Shown here: positions 8,485 through 15,607 of the stretch, in pieces
Numbering within the stretch: the first letter of the stretch is position 1
Layout: every line of letters starts with the position of its first letter
From: MGBC163016 sp964518575
GTDB lineage: Bacteria > Actinomycetota > Coriobacteriia > Coriobacteriales > Eggerthellaceae
Assembly (NCBI GenBank): GCA_964518575.1
Contig: CAZFGW010000016.1
Coordinates: 1-47,131 of the forward strand
Length of the DNA stretch: 47,131 nt
Reading direction: 5' to 3'
Program-made: the position numbers and the translations under genes
The notes under the pieces: generated by a model
Seen by the model: only the letters and a program-made list of their open reading frames with translations
What the model was told of the DNA's origin: nothing
The model's database searches: none

Positions 8485-9318
8485 TCACTCACCTGCCTCT
8501 ACATACGCGGCGAATGCTGCATGCATTGACGCAAGATCATTCGCCTTAACGATCGGGGAATCCGCCAGATCAGGACGCGCCGCTTCGATTTCCATGGCGA
8601 TCTCAACAATTTGCGGACGCAAAAGGTGAGCGCGCTCGAGCACCTCGAGGTCGCGCAGGATGGCGAAGGTCGGTCCATCGGCAACGATCCGACCATCGGT
8701 CATCGCGATGATACGGTGCGCATAATCAGCGACGACCTCCATGTCGTGGCAGACCATGATCACGGTCGTACCGCGCGCGTGCATGTCCGCGATCGCATCC
8801 ATAACCTTGCAGCACTCCCGGTAATCAAGTCCAGTGGTGGGCTCATCGAGCACAACGACCGGAGGATCCATAACGATCACGCTTGCGAGCGCAAGAAGCT
8901 GGCGCGTGCCCCGATTGAGCAGATACGGTTCCGCATCCCCATCGAAGCCGAAATGTTCGATCACCCCAGCAACACGCTCTTCCGCTTCCGCATCAAGCCT
9001 GTTCTGCGCTTTGAATCCGAACAGCAATTCCTCGCGCACCGTATTGCAGCAGATCTGCCGATCGGGATTCTGGAAGAGGAACCCCACCCGCTCAGCGAGC
9101 TGACTCGTTTTCAACTGCGTTGTAGGAACGCCATCGATGAGCACCTCCCCACTCGTCGGCTTCAAAAGCCCATTGATGAGCCGCATTGCTGTCGATTTGC
9201 CCGCCCCATTGGTCCCGGCGAAGGCGACGAATTCACCTTCGGAAATCGTGAAAGAAAGGTCGTGCAGGATCTGCTTGTCGTCAGCGTACCCTGCGCACAC
9301 TTGCGTAAACTCGATCAT
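8485..9318 (-). CDS. ecfA2: ECF transporter ATP-binding protein (second EcfA)
   Basis: ABC ATPase of an ECF importer, about 277 residues. Walker A is GTNGAGKS near residue 36, the Q-loop segment is GFLFQNPDRQ, Walker B is VVVLDEPTTGLD, and the switch histidine is in MVCHDME. The usual LSGGQ signature is replaced by LNRGTRQ, so one of the two ATP sites in the EcfA heterodimer has a non-canonical signature. ATG 9318 overlaps the stop of the preceding ecfA gene (ATGA) and has GGAGGTG upstream. The frame extends 15 codons further upstream into ecfA1, which I reject as start because of this site. Confidence 0.92.
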   Translation of the reverse strand: MIEFTQVCAGYADDKQILHDLSFTISEGEFVAFAGTNGAGKSTAMRLINGLLKPTSGEVLIDGVPTTQLKTSQLAERVGFLFQNPDRQICCNTVREELLFGFKAQNRLDAEAEERVAGVIEHFGFDGDAEPYLLNRGTRQLLALASVIVMDPPVVVLDEPTTGLDYRECCKVMDAIADMHARGTTVIMVCHDMEVVADYAHRIIAMTDGRIVADGPTFAILRDLEVLERAHLLRPQIVEIAMEIEAARPDLADSPIVKANDLASMHAAFAAYVEAGE

Positions 9319-10154
9319 CTGAGCACCTCCAAGCACGCTTGCACCGCGCCATCGACGTTGCATACGGCGCTACCGTGATAGGCTCCGAGCGCGGAAAGGT
9401 CGTTCACCAAACTGGTGGAGCGCGGGCAGTTGACCCCGATCTCAAGCAACTCATCGGAATGGGCGAGTACCTCTTGCGGCGTACCGTTGAAACGGATCAT
9501 GCCCTCGTCGACAATGACAAGCATATCGGCGAAATCGGCGATGAGTGCGATCTTCTGCTCGACCACGATGACGGTGGTTCCATGCGTTTGTGCATACTCT
9601 TTAAGCAGACGGAATACCGAAAGCGAAGAGGCGGGATCGAGTTCCGCAGTCGGCTCGTCCAAAACGAGCACTTTGGGCTTGAGGGCGATGATTGACGCGA
9701 TGGCGACCTTTTGCTTCTGACCGCCCGAGAGTGAATCGATCGTCCGGAAGCGAAGGTCGGTTATCCCCATCAGGGCGAGCGCTTCGCTTACGCGCCCTTC
9801 AATCTCATCTTTCGGAACGGCGAAGTTCTCAAGTCCATAGAGCATCTCGTCTTCGACGATCGACGACACCATCTGGGAATCGATATCCTGGCAAACGCTT
9901 CCCACCAACTTCGACAAATCCGTCAAGCTGGTGTCGACGGTGTCGCATCCGCATATTTCGACACTCCCGTAGAAATCGCCGGGGTAGCAATGGGGAATGA
10001 CACCGTTGAGCGCGTAGGTAAGCGTTGATTTGCCTGACCCCGCGGCACCCGTGATCCCTAAAAAGCACCCGTCGGGGATGCGCAGATTGATTTCCTTAAC
10101 CGCAGGCTCTTCGGCTTCCCGGTATCGGAACGTGAAATCTTTGACTTCGATCAT
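9315..10154 (-). CDS. ecfA1: ECF transporter ATP-binding protein (first EcfA)
   Basis: ABC ATPase of 279 residues that forms the heterodimeric motor of the ECF importer with the next gene. It carries Walker A (GAAGSGKST, near residue 36), the Q-loop (VGSVCQDIDSQ), a canonical signature (DSLSGGQKQKVAIA), Walker B (VLVLDEPTAELDP) and a long C-terminal extension as in EcfA proteins. The start at 10154 has GGAGGAAGAAG directly upstream. It lies 36 nt downstream of the S-component gene and overlaps ecfA2 by 4 nt, so the order S-A-A-T is one transcription unit. Confidence 0.93.
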   Translation of the reverse strand: MIEVKDFTFRYREAEEPAVKEINLRIPDGCFLGITGAAGSGKSTLTYALNGVIPHCYPGDFYGSVEICGCDTVDTSLTDLSKLVGSVCQDIDSQMVSSIVEDEMLYGLENFAVPKDEIEGRVSEALALMGITDLRFRTIDSLSGGQKQKVAIASIIALKPKVLVLDEPTAELDPASSLSVFRLLKEYAQTHGTTVIVVEQKIALIADFADMLVIVDEGMIRFNGTPQEVLAHSDELLEIGVNCPRSTSLVNDLSALGAYHGSAVCNVDGAVQACLEVLR

Positions 10155-10190
10155 CTTCTTCCTCCCAGTGATGTCATGCGCATGCGAGCA

Positions 10191-10829
10191 CTAGCGCTTG
10201 AGAACCTTGCGCAGAGGCAGCGCGAGGATTTCGACGAGGATGCAGTTGACCGTTGCCGTTCCAAACACCATGACCGCATATGTGATCAGGATAGCGCCGA
10301 GGTCAAGTCCGTTCAGGCTGCCTACGATGAGGGCGAAGGTGTATCCCGAAACTGCTGTTGAGATGAACGTGGTGACGAGCGGATTCAGATCGAGCTTGCC
10401 AACCTTCATGGGAATACGGATGAGCAATCCGCAGACGAGCGCGCCCAGTGTTTCCGAGGCAATGTTGACCCACGGCGTGGCATTCAGCATAGGAATCTGG
10501 CTGATCAAGCCCGTCAGAAGACCGATGACGACAGCCTGTCCAAGATTCGGTCGCACAAGGATGATGGCAAGGCAATACATGGCGATCATGAAATTCGGTT
10601 TCATACCGCCAAAACTCAGAAACGTCGAGACGGTGAGCTTCAACACCGCACCCGCCGCAAGAAGCACGGCAACGAGGATCAAATCCTGAACCGTCAGCCC
10701 CTTCTTCGCCTCGCTTGCCTGGATCGTCCGTTTTTCCGGTTTGCTGCTTGCCTGCACAGACGGCTCTGCAACCATCCGCTGCTTGCCCGCATACTGCTCA
10801 GATGCATTCATCGTGTTCTCTTCTGTCAT
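10191..10829 (-). CDS. ECF transporter S component, TrpP-like (probable tryptophan uptake)
   Basis: Substrate-binding membrane subunit of the ECF importer, about 212 residues with a charged N-terminal tail of roughly 45 residues and five or six hydrophobic segments. The stretch FGGMKPNFMIAMYCLAIIL resembles the conserved segment of TrpP (YhaG)-type tryptophan transporters as I recall them. That agrees with the Trp-codon leader and terminator just upstream. Tryptophan or a close relative is therefore the likely substrate; this is inference from motif plus regulation. ATG 10829 has AGGA at a normal distance. ATG 10838, three codons earlier, directly abuts the ribosome site and is less likely. 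Confidence 0.8.
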   Translation of the reverse strand: MTEENTMNASEQYAGKQRMVAEPSVQASSKPEKRTIQASEAKKGLTVQDLILVAVLLAAGAVLKLTVSTFLSFGGMKPNFMIAMYCLAIILVRPNLGQAVVIGLLTGLISQIPMLNATPWVNIASETLGALVCGLLIRIPMKVGKLDLNPLVTTFISTAVSGYTFALIVGSLNGLDLGAILITYAVMVFGTATVNCILVEILALPLRKVLKR

Positions 10830-10926
10830 GGTCTTCATTCCTTTCCTGCTTCAAATTTCGCTGTTGTAGCTACGTGCGAAATCACAGGGAGGGTGGTGAT
10901 CGTGCGAGGGCTTGGGGGATTCCTGC

Positions 10927-10964
10927 AAAAGAAAAGAGCCCTCGGCGGATTACCGAGAGCCCTT
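10927..10964 (-). terminator. Trp-operon-type attenuator terminator
   Basis: On the minus strand AAGGGCTCTCGG (10953-10964) pairs with CCGAGGGCTCTT (10934-10945) over 12 bp with two G-U pairs and a 7-nt loop, followed by TTCTTTT. It lies between the Trp leader peptide and the S component. A competing hairpin at 10985-11012 (AAGC-gaa-GATA/TATC-gaa-GCTT) overlaps the leader stop codon, and AGCCT just after it can pair with GGGCT of the terminator arm. Confidence 0.8.
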
Positions 10965-11000
10965 ATGATTTCGCAGGAGGCTAGAAGCTTCGATAATCCA

Positions 11001-11084
11001 CTATCTTCGCTTGTTCCACCACCATGCAGACACAACACCGATGCCGGTGTTGATGAAGTTCATGTTTGCATTCGTGGTGATCAA
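11001..11084 (-). CDS. Trp leader peptide (three consecutive Trp codons)
   Basis: A short frame starting TTG at 11084, 7 nt after AAGGAG (11092-11097), encodes 27 residues ending SAWWWNKRR and stops with TAG at 11001. An internal ATG at 11063 would give 20 residues but has no ribosome site. Three successive TGG codons shortly before the stop, followed by alternative hairpins and an intrinsic terminator, are the hallmark of transcription attenuation by ribosome stalling at low charged tRNA-Trp. The controlled genes are the ECF transporter rather than trp biosynthesis. Confidence 0.8.
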   Translation of the reverse strand: MITTNANMNFINTGIGVVSAWWWNKRR

Positions 11085-11124
11085 GCCGAGTCTCCTTAAG
11101 AAACGGATATCAAAGCCGTAGGCA

Positions 11125-11133
11125 AGTATAGCA
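11125..11133 (-). promoter_or_regulatory. Extended -10 promoter of the Trp leader/ECF operon
   Basis: TGCTATACT on the minus strand fits an extended -10 element. The -35 region is weak. Transcription would start near 11118, about 20 nt before the leader peptide ribosome site. Confidence 0.55.
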
Positions 11134-11205
11134 AAAGCATGCGTGTGACAGCGGCGAAAAATAACCAGACGGATGAACGGCGTTTCTGAAATGTTGAGGA
11201 TACGG

Positions 11206-12525
11206 TTACTTCGCCTCTTTGCCCGTGGTTATCTCAAGGGCAATCTTATCCACGCGTAGCTTATCCATGGAGACGATGGTGAAGAGCACGCGCTTCGGAC
11301 GGATGCTCTCCTCTTCAACCACCTCAACCGTTTCGCCCTCTTCGGGAATCTTGTCCATCAGCGTGAGAAGAAGTCCGCCCGCGGTTTCAACCTTTTCCGC
11401 ATCCTGCGGCAAGAACCCGATCAAGTCCTCAAGCTCGTCAATGGGCATACTGCCATCGATCACAAGCGTTCCGTCGGGAAGTTTCACAACCTCGTCCATG
11501 CTGTCATGGCGGTACTCGTCATCGATGCGACCGACAATCTGCTCCATGACGTCTGCCAACGTGACGATGCCGGCAGTGCCACCATGCTCATCGACGACGA
11601 GGCATATCTCGGTCCGCGCTTCCTGCAGAAGATCAATCAGACGCGCGATGGGCACTGTCTCAGGAATGGGCGGAAGGTCGCGAATGTTCCACTCGCTCAT
11701 AGGCGTGTCCGCGGGAATGCCGTACAGATCCTTGATGTGCACGAACCCGAGAACATGGTCGCGACTGCCGTTGCAAACGGGATAGCGCGAATAGCGATAC
11801 CGACGGATGATCTCGAGGTTCTCCTCAAGCGGATCGTCCATATCGAGGAAGATGACATCGGTGCGCGGCGTCATGATGGCTTCTGCATCCTTATCGCCAA
11901 GGTCCAGCACATTGTCGACAAACTCATTCTGCTCGGGATTGATAAGTCCGCTTTCCGTGGATTCATCGACGAGGAGCTTGATCTCGTCGCCCGTGTAGAC
12001 CTCGTGCTCGTTCGCAGGGTCATGCCCGAGCAGTTTCACGACGCCGTTCGTGATGGTGTTGAACAGCCACATGATGGGATAGGTGATCTTGTAGAACCAC
12101 AACAGCGGCGTTGCGGTTGCCAAGGCGTAGCGCTCCGTTGAAAAGATGGCGAGCGACTTCGGGATGAGCTCGCCCACAACCACATGCAGCGTAGTCATGA
12201 TGAAGTATCCAATAGCAACGGCGCAGATGGTGATGACCGCTTCAGGAGCGCCGAACAGCTCGAACAGTGGACGGATGAGTTCGGAAAATGCCGGCTCGCC
12301 CAACCAGCCCAATGCCAGCGATGCGAGCGTGATGCCGAGCTGGCAAGCGGAAAGGTATGCGTTGACGTTGTTTGCGATGAGCAGCGCATTTTTCGAGCCG
12401 CGCACGCCCTTCGCCTCGGAGATTTCCAGCTGAGAGCGACGCACGCGCACGAGCGCGAATTCCGCCACCACGAAAAAGGCATTCATCAACAGGAAAACGA
12501 CCACCAAAACGAGGCTTATCGCCAA
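11206..12525 (-). CDS. CNNM/HlyC-CorC family membrane protein (DUF21, CBS pair, CorC domain)
   Basis: A 439-residue membrane protein. An N-terminal DUF21/CNNM transmembrane domain (about residues 1-190, with AEFALVRVRRSQLE and KGSKNALLIANNVNAYLSACQLG-like features) is followed by a tandem CBS pair (about 200-325, with MTPRTDVIFLDMDD and VVDEHGGTAGIVTLADVMEQIVG) and a C-terminal CorC/HlyC domain (PIDELEDLIGFLPQDAEKVETAGGLLL). Such proteins are linked to magnesium or other cation homeostasis; 'hemolysin' names are historical. I chose TTG 12525 because GGAGGG lies 7 nt upstream. The open frame reaches ATG 12618 but without a ribosome site and would add a non-hydrophobic tail. Confidence 0.88.
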   Translation of the reverse strand: MAISLVLVVVFLLMNAFFVVAEFALVRVRRSQLEISEAKGVRGSKNALLIANNVNAYLSACQLGITLASLALGWLGEPAFSELIRPLFELFGAPEAVITICAVAIGYFIMTTLHVVVGELIPKSLAIFSTERYALATATPLLWFYKITYPIMWLFNTITNGVVKLLGHDPANEHEVYTGDEIKLLVDESTESGLINPEQNEFVDNVLDLGDKDAEAIMTPRTDVIFLDMDDPLEENLEIIRRYRYSRYPVCNGSRDHVLGFVHIKDLYGIPADTPMSEWNIRDLPPIPETVPIARLIDLLQEARTEICLVVDEHGGTAGIVTLADVMEQIVGRIDDEYRHDSMDEVVKLPDGTLVIDGSMPIDELEDLIGFLPQDAEKVETAGGLLLTLMDKIPEEGETVEVVEEESIRPKRVLFTIVSMDKLRVDKIALEITTGKEAK

Positions 12526-12837
12526 CGATGCACCCTCCGGCACTTCTCTCACCACTCTTTTCGAATCATCAATCGGTCTTATCGAAAACGCAGATATGTA
12601 ATAGATTTGATTATGCATGAAAGAGCGGAGATTGTCTGCTCCGTCTTGAAATCACATCCATACTGTTACAACAAAAGTTCGGCTAAAGGTGACAGTGCCC
12701 GTGGGACCTCTTCGCCAAATTGGAGAAGAAGGCAAGGATGATGGCGAAGGGAAGGCGATAAAAGACGGCTGCCTGGGCGTTCTCAGACACGAAAACGATG
12801 CGCGCTATAACCCCGAGGAAAATGCGCGAAATTGATG

Positions 12838-12927
12838 TTGACGATTATTGGTCTATGTCTTATAGTATCCCTTGTCTGAAACACACGCGCCCGGTGCATC
12901 TCCCATGCATCGGGCGTTGTTGTTTTT
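12838..12927 (+). ncRNA. Candidate orphan small RNA (promoter plus terminator, about 55 nt)
   Basis: TTGACG (12838-12843) and TATAGT (12861-12866) are separated by exactly 17 bp, a near-consensus promoter, so RNA should start near 12873. A 12-bp terminator stem CGCCCGGTGCAT/ATGCATCGGGCG (12888-12916) with loop CTCCC is followed by TTGTTGTTTTT. The transcript encodes nothing credible and neighbouring genes lie on the other strand. The C-rich loop resembles the UCCC-type loops by which some Gram-positive small RNAs bind ribosome sites. The upstream part of this intergenic space (12526-12837) shows no further gene. Confidence 0.6.
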
Positions 12928-12977
12928 GGTTGTCATGCGCACCATTTCCCCGGGTTGACAAAGTGTCAGTTGACGGT

Positions 12978-13043
12978 TGACAAAGGGTCAGGCTCAATGT
13001 CACTAATCCCTCGCACGATGACATTGAGCCTGACACTTTGTCA
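12978..13043. repeat. 25-bp inverted repeat downstream of rpsI
   Basis: Arms 12978-13002 and 13019-13043 match as reverse complements at 24 of 25 positions around a 16-nt spacer. Each arm combines TGACAAAGTGTCA (or one base different) with GGCTCAATGTCA. An extra TTGACAAAGTGTCA lies just before (12955-12968), so the motif occurs three times. It sits outside the rpsI terminator. It could be a REP-like element or the remnant of a small mobile element; I cannot tell which. Confidence 0.8.
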
Positions 13044-13044
13044 C

Positions 13045-13076
13045 AAAAAAAGAAGACCCCGATATGGGGTCTTCTT
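13045..13076 (-). terminator. rplM-rpsI terminator
   Basis: On the minus strand AGAAGACCCC pairs with GGGGTCTTCT around a 5-nt loop and runs into a T-tract, about 20 nt after the rpsI stop. Confidence 0.92.
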
Positions 13077-13097
13077 CGTAGGTATGAAAGGTGCGCT

Positions 13098-13508
13098 TTA
13101 GCGCTTGCTGAACTGCGGACGCTTGCGCGCTTTCTTCAGACCGTACTTCTTGCGCTCAACCATACGTGCATCGCGAGTCAGGAAGCCTGCCTTCTTGAGC
13201 TCGGCGCGATAATCGCCTGCCTCGAGAAGCGCACGGGCAATACCCAAACGCAGAGCACCAGCCTGTCCGGTGATGCCACCGCCGTTGATGCGAGCGATGA
13301 CGTCGAAATGTCCTTGGGTATCCGTTACCTTGAAGGGCATCAGAGCAGCTGCCAGCTGACCTGGACGAGTGAAGTAATTCTCACCTTCGCGACCGTTGAT
13401 CGTCACCTTGCCCGTTCCCGGAACAAGGCGAACGCGGGCAACAGACGTCTTGCGACGACCCGTACCGTAATAAAGCGCTTCGGTCTTAGCTTTCGTAGCG
13501 TTTGCCAT
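13098..13508 (-). CDS. rpsI: 30S ribosomal protein S9
   Basis: 136 residues. YYGTGRRKTSVARVRLVPGTG near the N-terminus, GGGITGQAGALRLGIARAL in the middle and the basic tail ERKKYGLKKARKRPQFSKR are diagnostic for uS9, whose C-terminal KR reaches the P-site tRNA. It follows rplM by 3 nt, the usual L13-S9 operon, and ends at a strong terminator. Confidence 0.98.
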   Translation of the reverse strand: MANATKAKTEALYYGTGRRKTSVARVRLVPGTGKVTINGREGENYFTRPGQLAAALMPFKVTDTQGHFDVIARINGGGITGQAGALRLGIARALLEAGDYRAELKKAGFLTRDARMVERKKYGLKKARKRPQFSKR

Positions 13509-13511
13509 CTG

Positions 13512-13946
13512 TTATGCTCCCATCTCTATCTTCTCAGGCTTCTGACCTGCGTGCGGATGATCCGGTCCGGCGTACACCTTGAGCTTCATGCCCTGAGCAC
13601 GACCCAGCGTCGTCTTCGGAAGCATACCCTTGACAGCATGCTCGATGACGCGCTCGGGGTGCTTCGCCAAGGCGTCCTCGAACGTCTCGGACTTGAGCCC
13701 ACCCGGATAACCGCTGTGATGGAAGTATTCCTTCTTCTGAGCCTTGCCACCCGTAACGCGGACTTTGTCAGCGTTCACGACGATAACGAAGTCCCCGGTA
13801 TCGATATGAGGGGTGTACTGCGGCTTGTTCTTTCCCCGGAGAATCGCAGCTGCGGTGGTTGCCAAACGACCGAGGACAACGCCCTCTGCGTCGATCAGAT
13901 ACCACTTGCGCTCGACTTCACCTGGTTTTGCTTGGTACGTCTTCAC
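13512..13946 (-). CDS. rplM: 50S ribosomal protein L13
   Basis: 144 residues, starting KTYQAKPGEVERKWYLIDAEG with GRLATTAAAILRGKNKPQYTPHIDTGDFVIVVNA, the standard uL13 N-terminal half, and ending with the AVKGMLPKTTLGR and KVYAGPDHPHAGQKPE blocks. First gene of the rplM-rpsI operon. An AAAGGAAC ribosome site precedes the ATG. The upstream leader is unusually long (see the 14040-14195 entry). Confidence 0.98.
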   Translation of the reverse strand: MKTYQAKPGEVERKWYLIDAEGVVLGRLATTAAAILRGKNKPQYTPHIDTGDFVIVVNADKVRVTGGKAQKKEYFHHSGYPGGLKSETFEDALAKHPERVIEHAVKGMLPKTTLGRAQGMKLKVYAGPDHPHAGQKPEKIEMGA

Positions 13947-14039
13947 TGTTTGTTCCTTTACTTTTGTTCCGCTTGGCAGCTGAAGCCACTATGCTGCGAA
14001 ACCCTTGCCCATAGCCCTGCCGAACGGATCGTCGTTAGT

Positions 14040-14195
14040 TTTCAAAAGTGCGGCGCATGTGCGATTCGCCGGTTTCCTACACCAGCACGCCTGCATCAGG
14101 TCTGGACTCCCGTGCATGCGGTTCGCCCTTCGCCACGTTTACGGGGCTTTTGAAAGTAACCGTTGAATTGTATAAAGAGACCCCGTACAAGTCAA
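14040..14195 (-). promoter_or_regulatory. rplM promoter and structured leader
   Basis: TTGACT (14190-14195) and TACAAT (14167-14172) with a 17-bp spacer form a strong promoter on the minus strand, giving a leader of roughly 210 nt. TTTCAAAAG and CTTTTGAAA (arms 14147-14155 and 14040-14048) can close a domain of about 115 nt with several internal GC-rich pairings. This fits an autoregulatory ribosomal protein leader, but I do not recognise a named family. On the plus strand, TAAAAT at 14239-14244 may be the -10 of the acpP-fab operon. Confidence 0.55.
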
Positions 14196-14373
14196 TAAGC
14201 CACTGCCAAATTCCCCCGGCGATACGAATCTCAAATGATAAAATGAGGGCGCTTTTGATCGCGAAGGGCTTACACCATGTCGAAGGCGAAGCGAAATGCG
14301 CACCGTCTTCGGGCAAACCAGTCCGATCATCAAGCATATATATGTATGGAGTACCGTCCCGGAAGGAAAAGCA

Positions 14374-14592
14374 ATGAGCACCATTGAAACGATCACAACG
14401 ATCCTGAACGACAATCTCGATATCCCCGAAGAGAAGGTTACCGAAGACGCAACGTTCGAGTCCCTCGGCATCGATTCTCTGGACATGGCAGAACTCACCT
14501 GCACGCTCGAAGAAGAGCTTGACATCGACCTGGGCGAGCCCGAGGATCTCACCACGGTTGGCGAACTGGTCGAGTACATCGATAATCTGTAA
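14374..14592 (+). CDS. acpP: Acyl carrier protein
   Basis: 72-residue acidic carrier protein. GIDSLDMAEL (Ser near residue 37) is the 4'-phosphopantetheine site. The start at 14374 has GGAAGGAAAA upstream; the frame opens earlier but without a ribosome site. It is the first gene of the fatty-acid operon and delivers acyl chains to FabD, FabF, FabG, FabZ and FabK encoded downstream. Confidence 0.96.
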   Translation: MSTIETITTILNDNLDIPEEKVTEDATFESLGIDSLDMAELTCTLEEELDIDLGEPEDLTTVGELVEYIDNL

Positions 14593-14617
14593 GCGGAACG
14601 CGAGGCGAAAGCGTTTT

Positions 14618-15607
14618 ATGAAAACCCGTGTTACCGAACTGCTCGGAATAGAGAAACCGATCATCCAAGGCGCAATGGCGTGGATCGCCGACGCGTCTTT
14701 GGCATCCGCCGTGAGCGAAGCGGGCGGTCTGGGGATCATCGCATGCGGAAGTGCACCGCTATCTTGGGTGGAGGATCAGGTGCGCATGGCGCGCGCGAAA
14801 ACCGATAAACCCATCGGCGTGAACATCATGCTCATGAACCCCGAAGCGCCCAAGCTTGCGCAGCTGCTCTGCGATCTGCATGTAAACGTAGTCACCACAG
14901 GCGCGGGCTCACCTGCCCCCTATATAGAGATATGGAAGAGCGCGGGCATCAAGGTAGTGCCCGTGATTGCCTCCACTGCTCATGCAAAGCGCATGGAACG
15001 CGCTGGCGCTGACGCCGTTGTTGCGGAAGGTCAGGAAGCGGGCGGTCACATTGGGGAGCTTTCCACCATGACACTGACTCCCGCGGTGTGCGAAGCGGTT
15101 TCCATTCCCGTGATCGCTGCGGGTGGCATCGCTGACGGGCGCGGCATGACGGCGGCGTTTGCACTCGGTGCCGAGGGCGTCCAGATCGGAACGCGCTTCT
15201 TGACCGCCGATGAGTGCACCGTGCACGAGGCGTACAAAGAAAAAATCGTCGCGGCGAAGGATACGGACACCATCGTGACCGGTCGGATGTCCGGTCACCC
15301 GGTCAGGCAGCTGAAAAATCCGTTCTCCCGCGATGCAAAGTCGCTTGAAGCTAAAGTTGCCGCCGGCGAAATCGACAGCGCGGAGCTCGAGGGCATCTAT
15401 ACCGGTTCGCTGCGCCGTGCCGTCGTTGATGGCGATGTCAAAACCGGTTCGCTCATGTCGGGCGAAGTTGCCGCGCTGGTCAAAGACCGCAAACCCGCAG
15501 CCCAGATCATCGACGATATCCTTGCCGAAGCCGAAAGGTGGAGTTCGCTTGATATCGAACAGATGGCAACAGCGAACGCCACGCGAGGATGGCGTCAAGC
15601 CCAATGA
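14618..15607 (+). CDS. fabK: Enoyl-ACP reductase II (FMN-dependent)
   Basis: About 329 residues of a nitronate monooxygenase-like TIM barrel. The N-terminus TELLGIEKPIIQGAMAWIAD and the central GADAVVAEGQEAGGHIGE, IPVIAAGGIADGRG and GAEGVQIGTRFL segments form the FMN phosphate and substrate site of FabK. It performs the last reduction in each elongation cycle in place of FabI and is typically insensitive to triclosan. It starts 25 nt after acpP, and its stop overlaps the start of fabD (ATGA). Confidence 0.94.
   Translation: MKTRVTELLGIEKPIIQGAMAWIADASLASAVSEAGGLGIIACGSAPLSWVEDQVRMARAKTDKPIGVNIMLMNPEAPKLAQLLCDLHVNVVTTGAGSPAPYIEIWKSAGIKVVPVIASTAHAKRMERAGADAVVAEGQEAGGHIGELSTMTLTPAVCEAVSIPVIAAGGIADGRGMTAAFALGAEGVQIGTRFLTADECTVHEAYKEKIVAAKDTDTIVTGRMSGHPVRQLKNPFSRDAKSLEAKVAAGEIDSAELEGIYTGSLRRAVVDGDVKTGSLMSGEVAALVKDRKPAAQIIDDILAEAERWSSLDIEQMATANATRGWRQAQ

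Noticed and set aside
12619..12837. Metal riboswitch upstream of the CNNM gene
   Set aside because: I looked for M-box or yybP-like conserved blocks on the minus strand and saw none.
14243..14377. Possible 44-codon upstream gene before acpP
   Set aside because: No ribosome site and it overlaps the acpP start in another frame; more likely untranslated leader.
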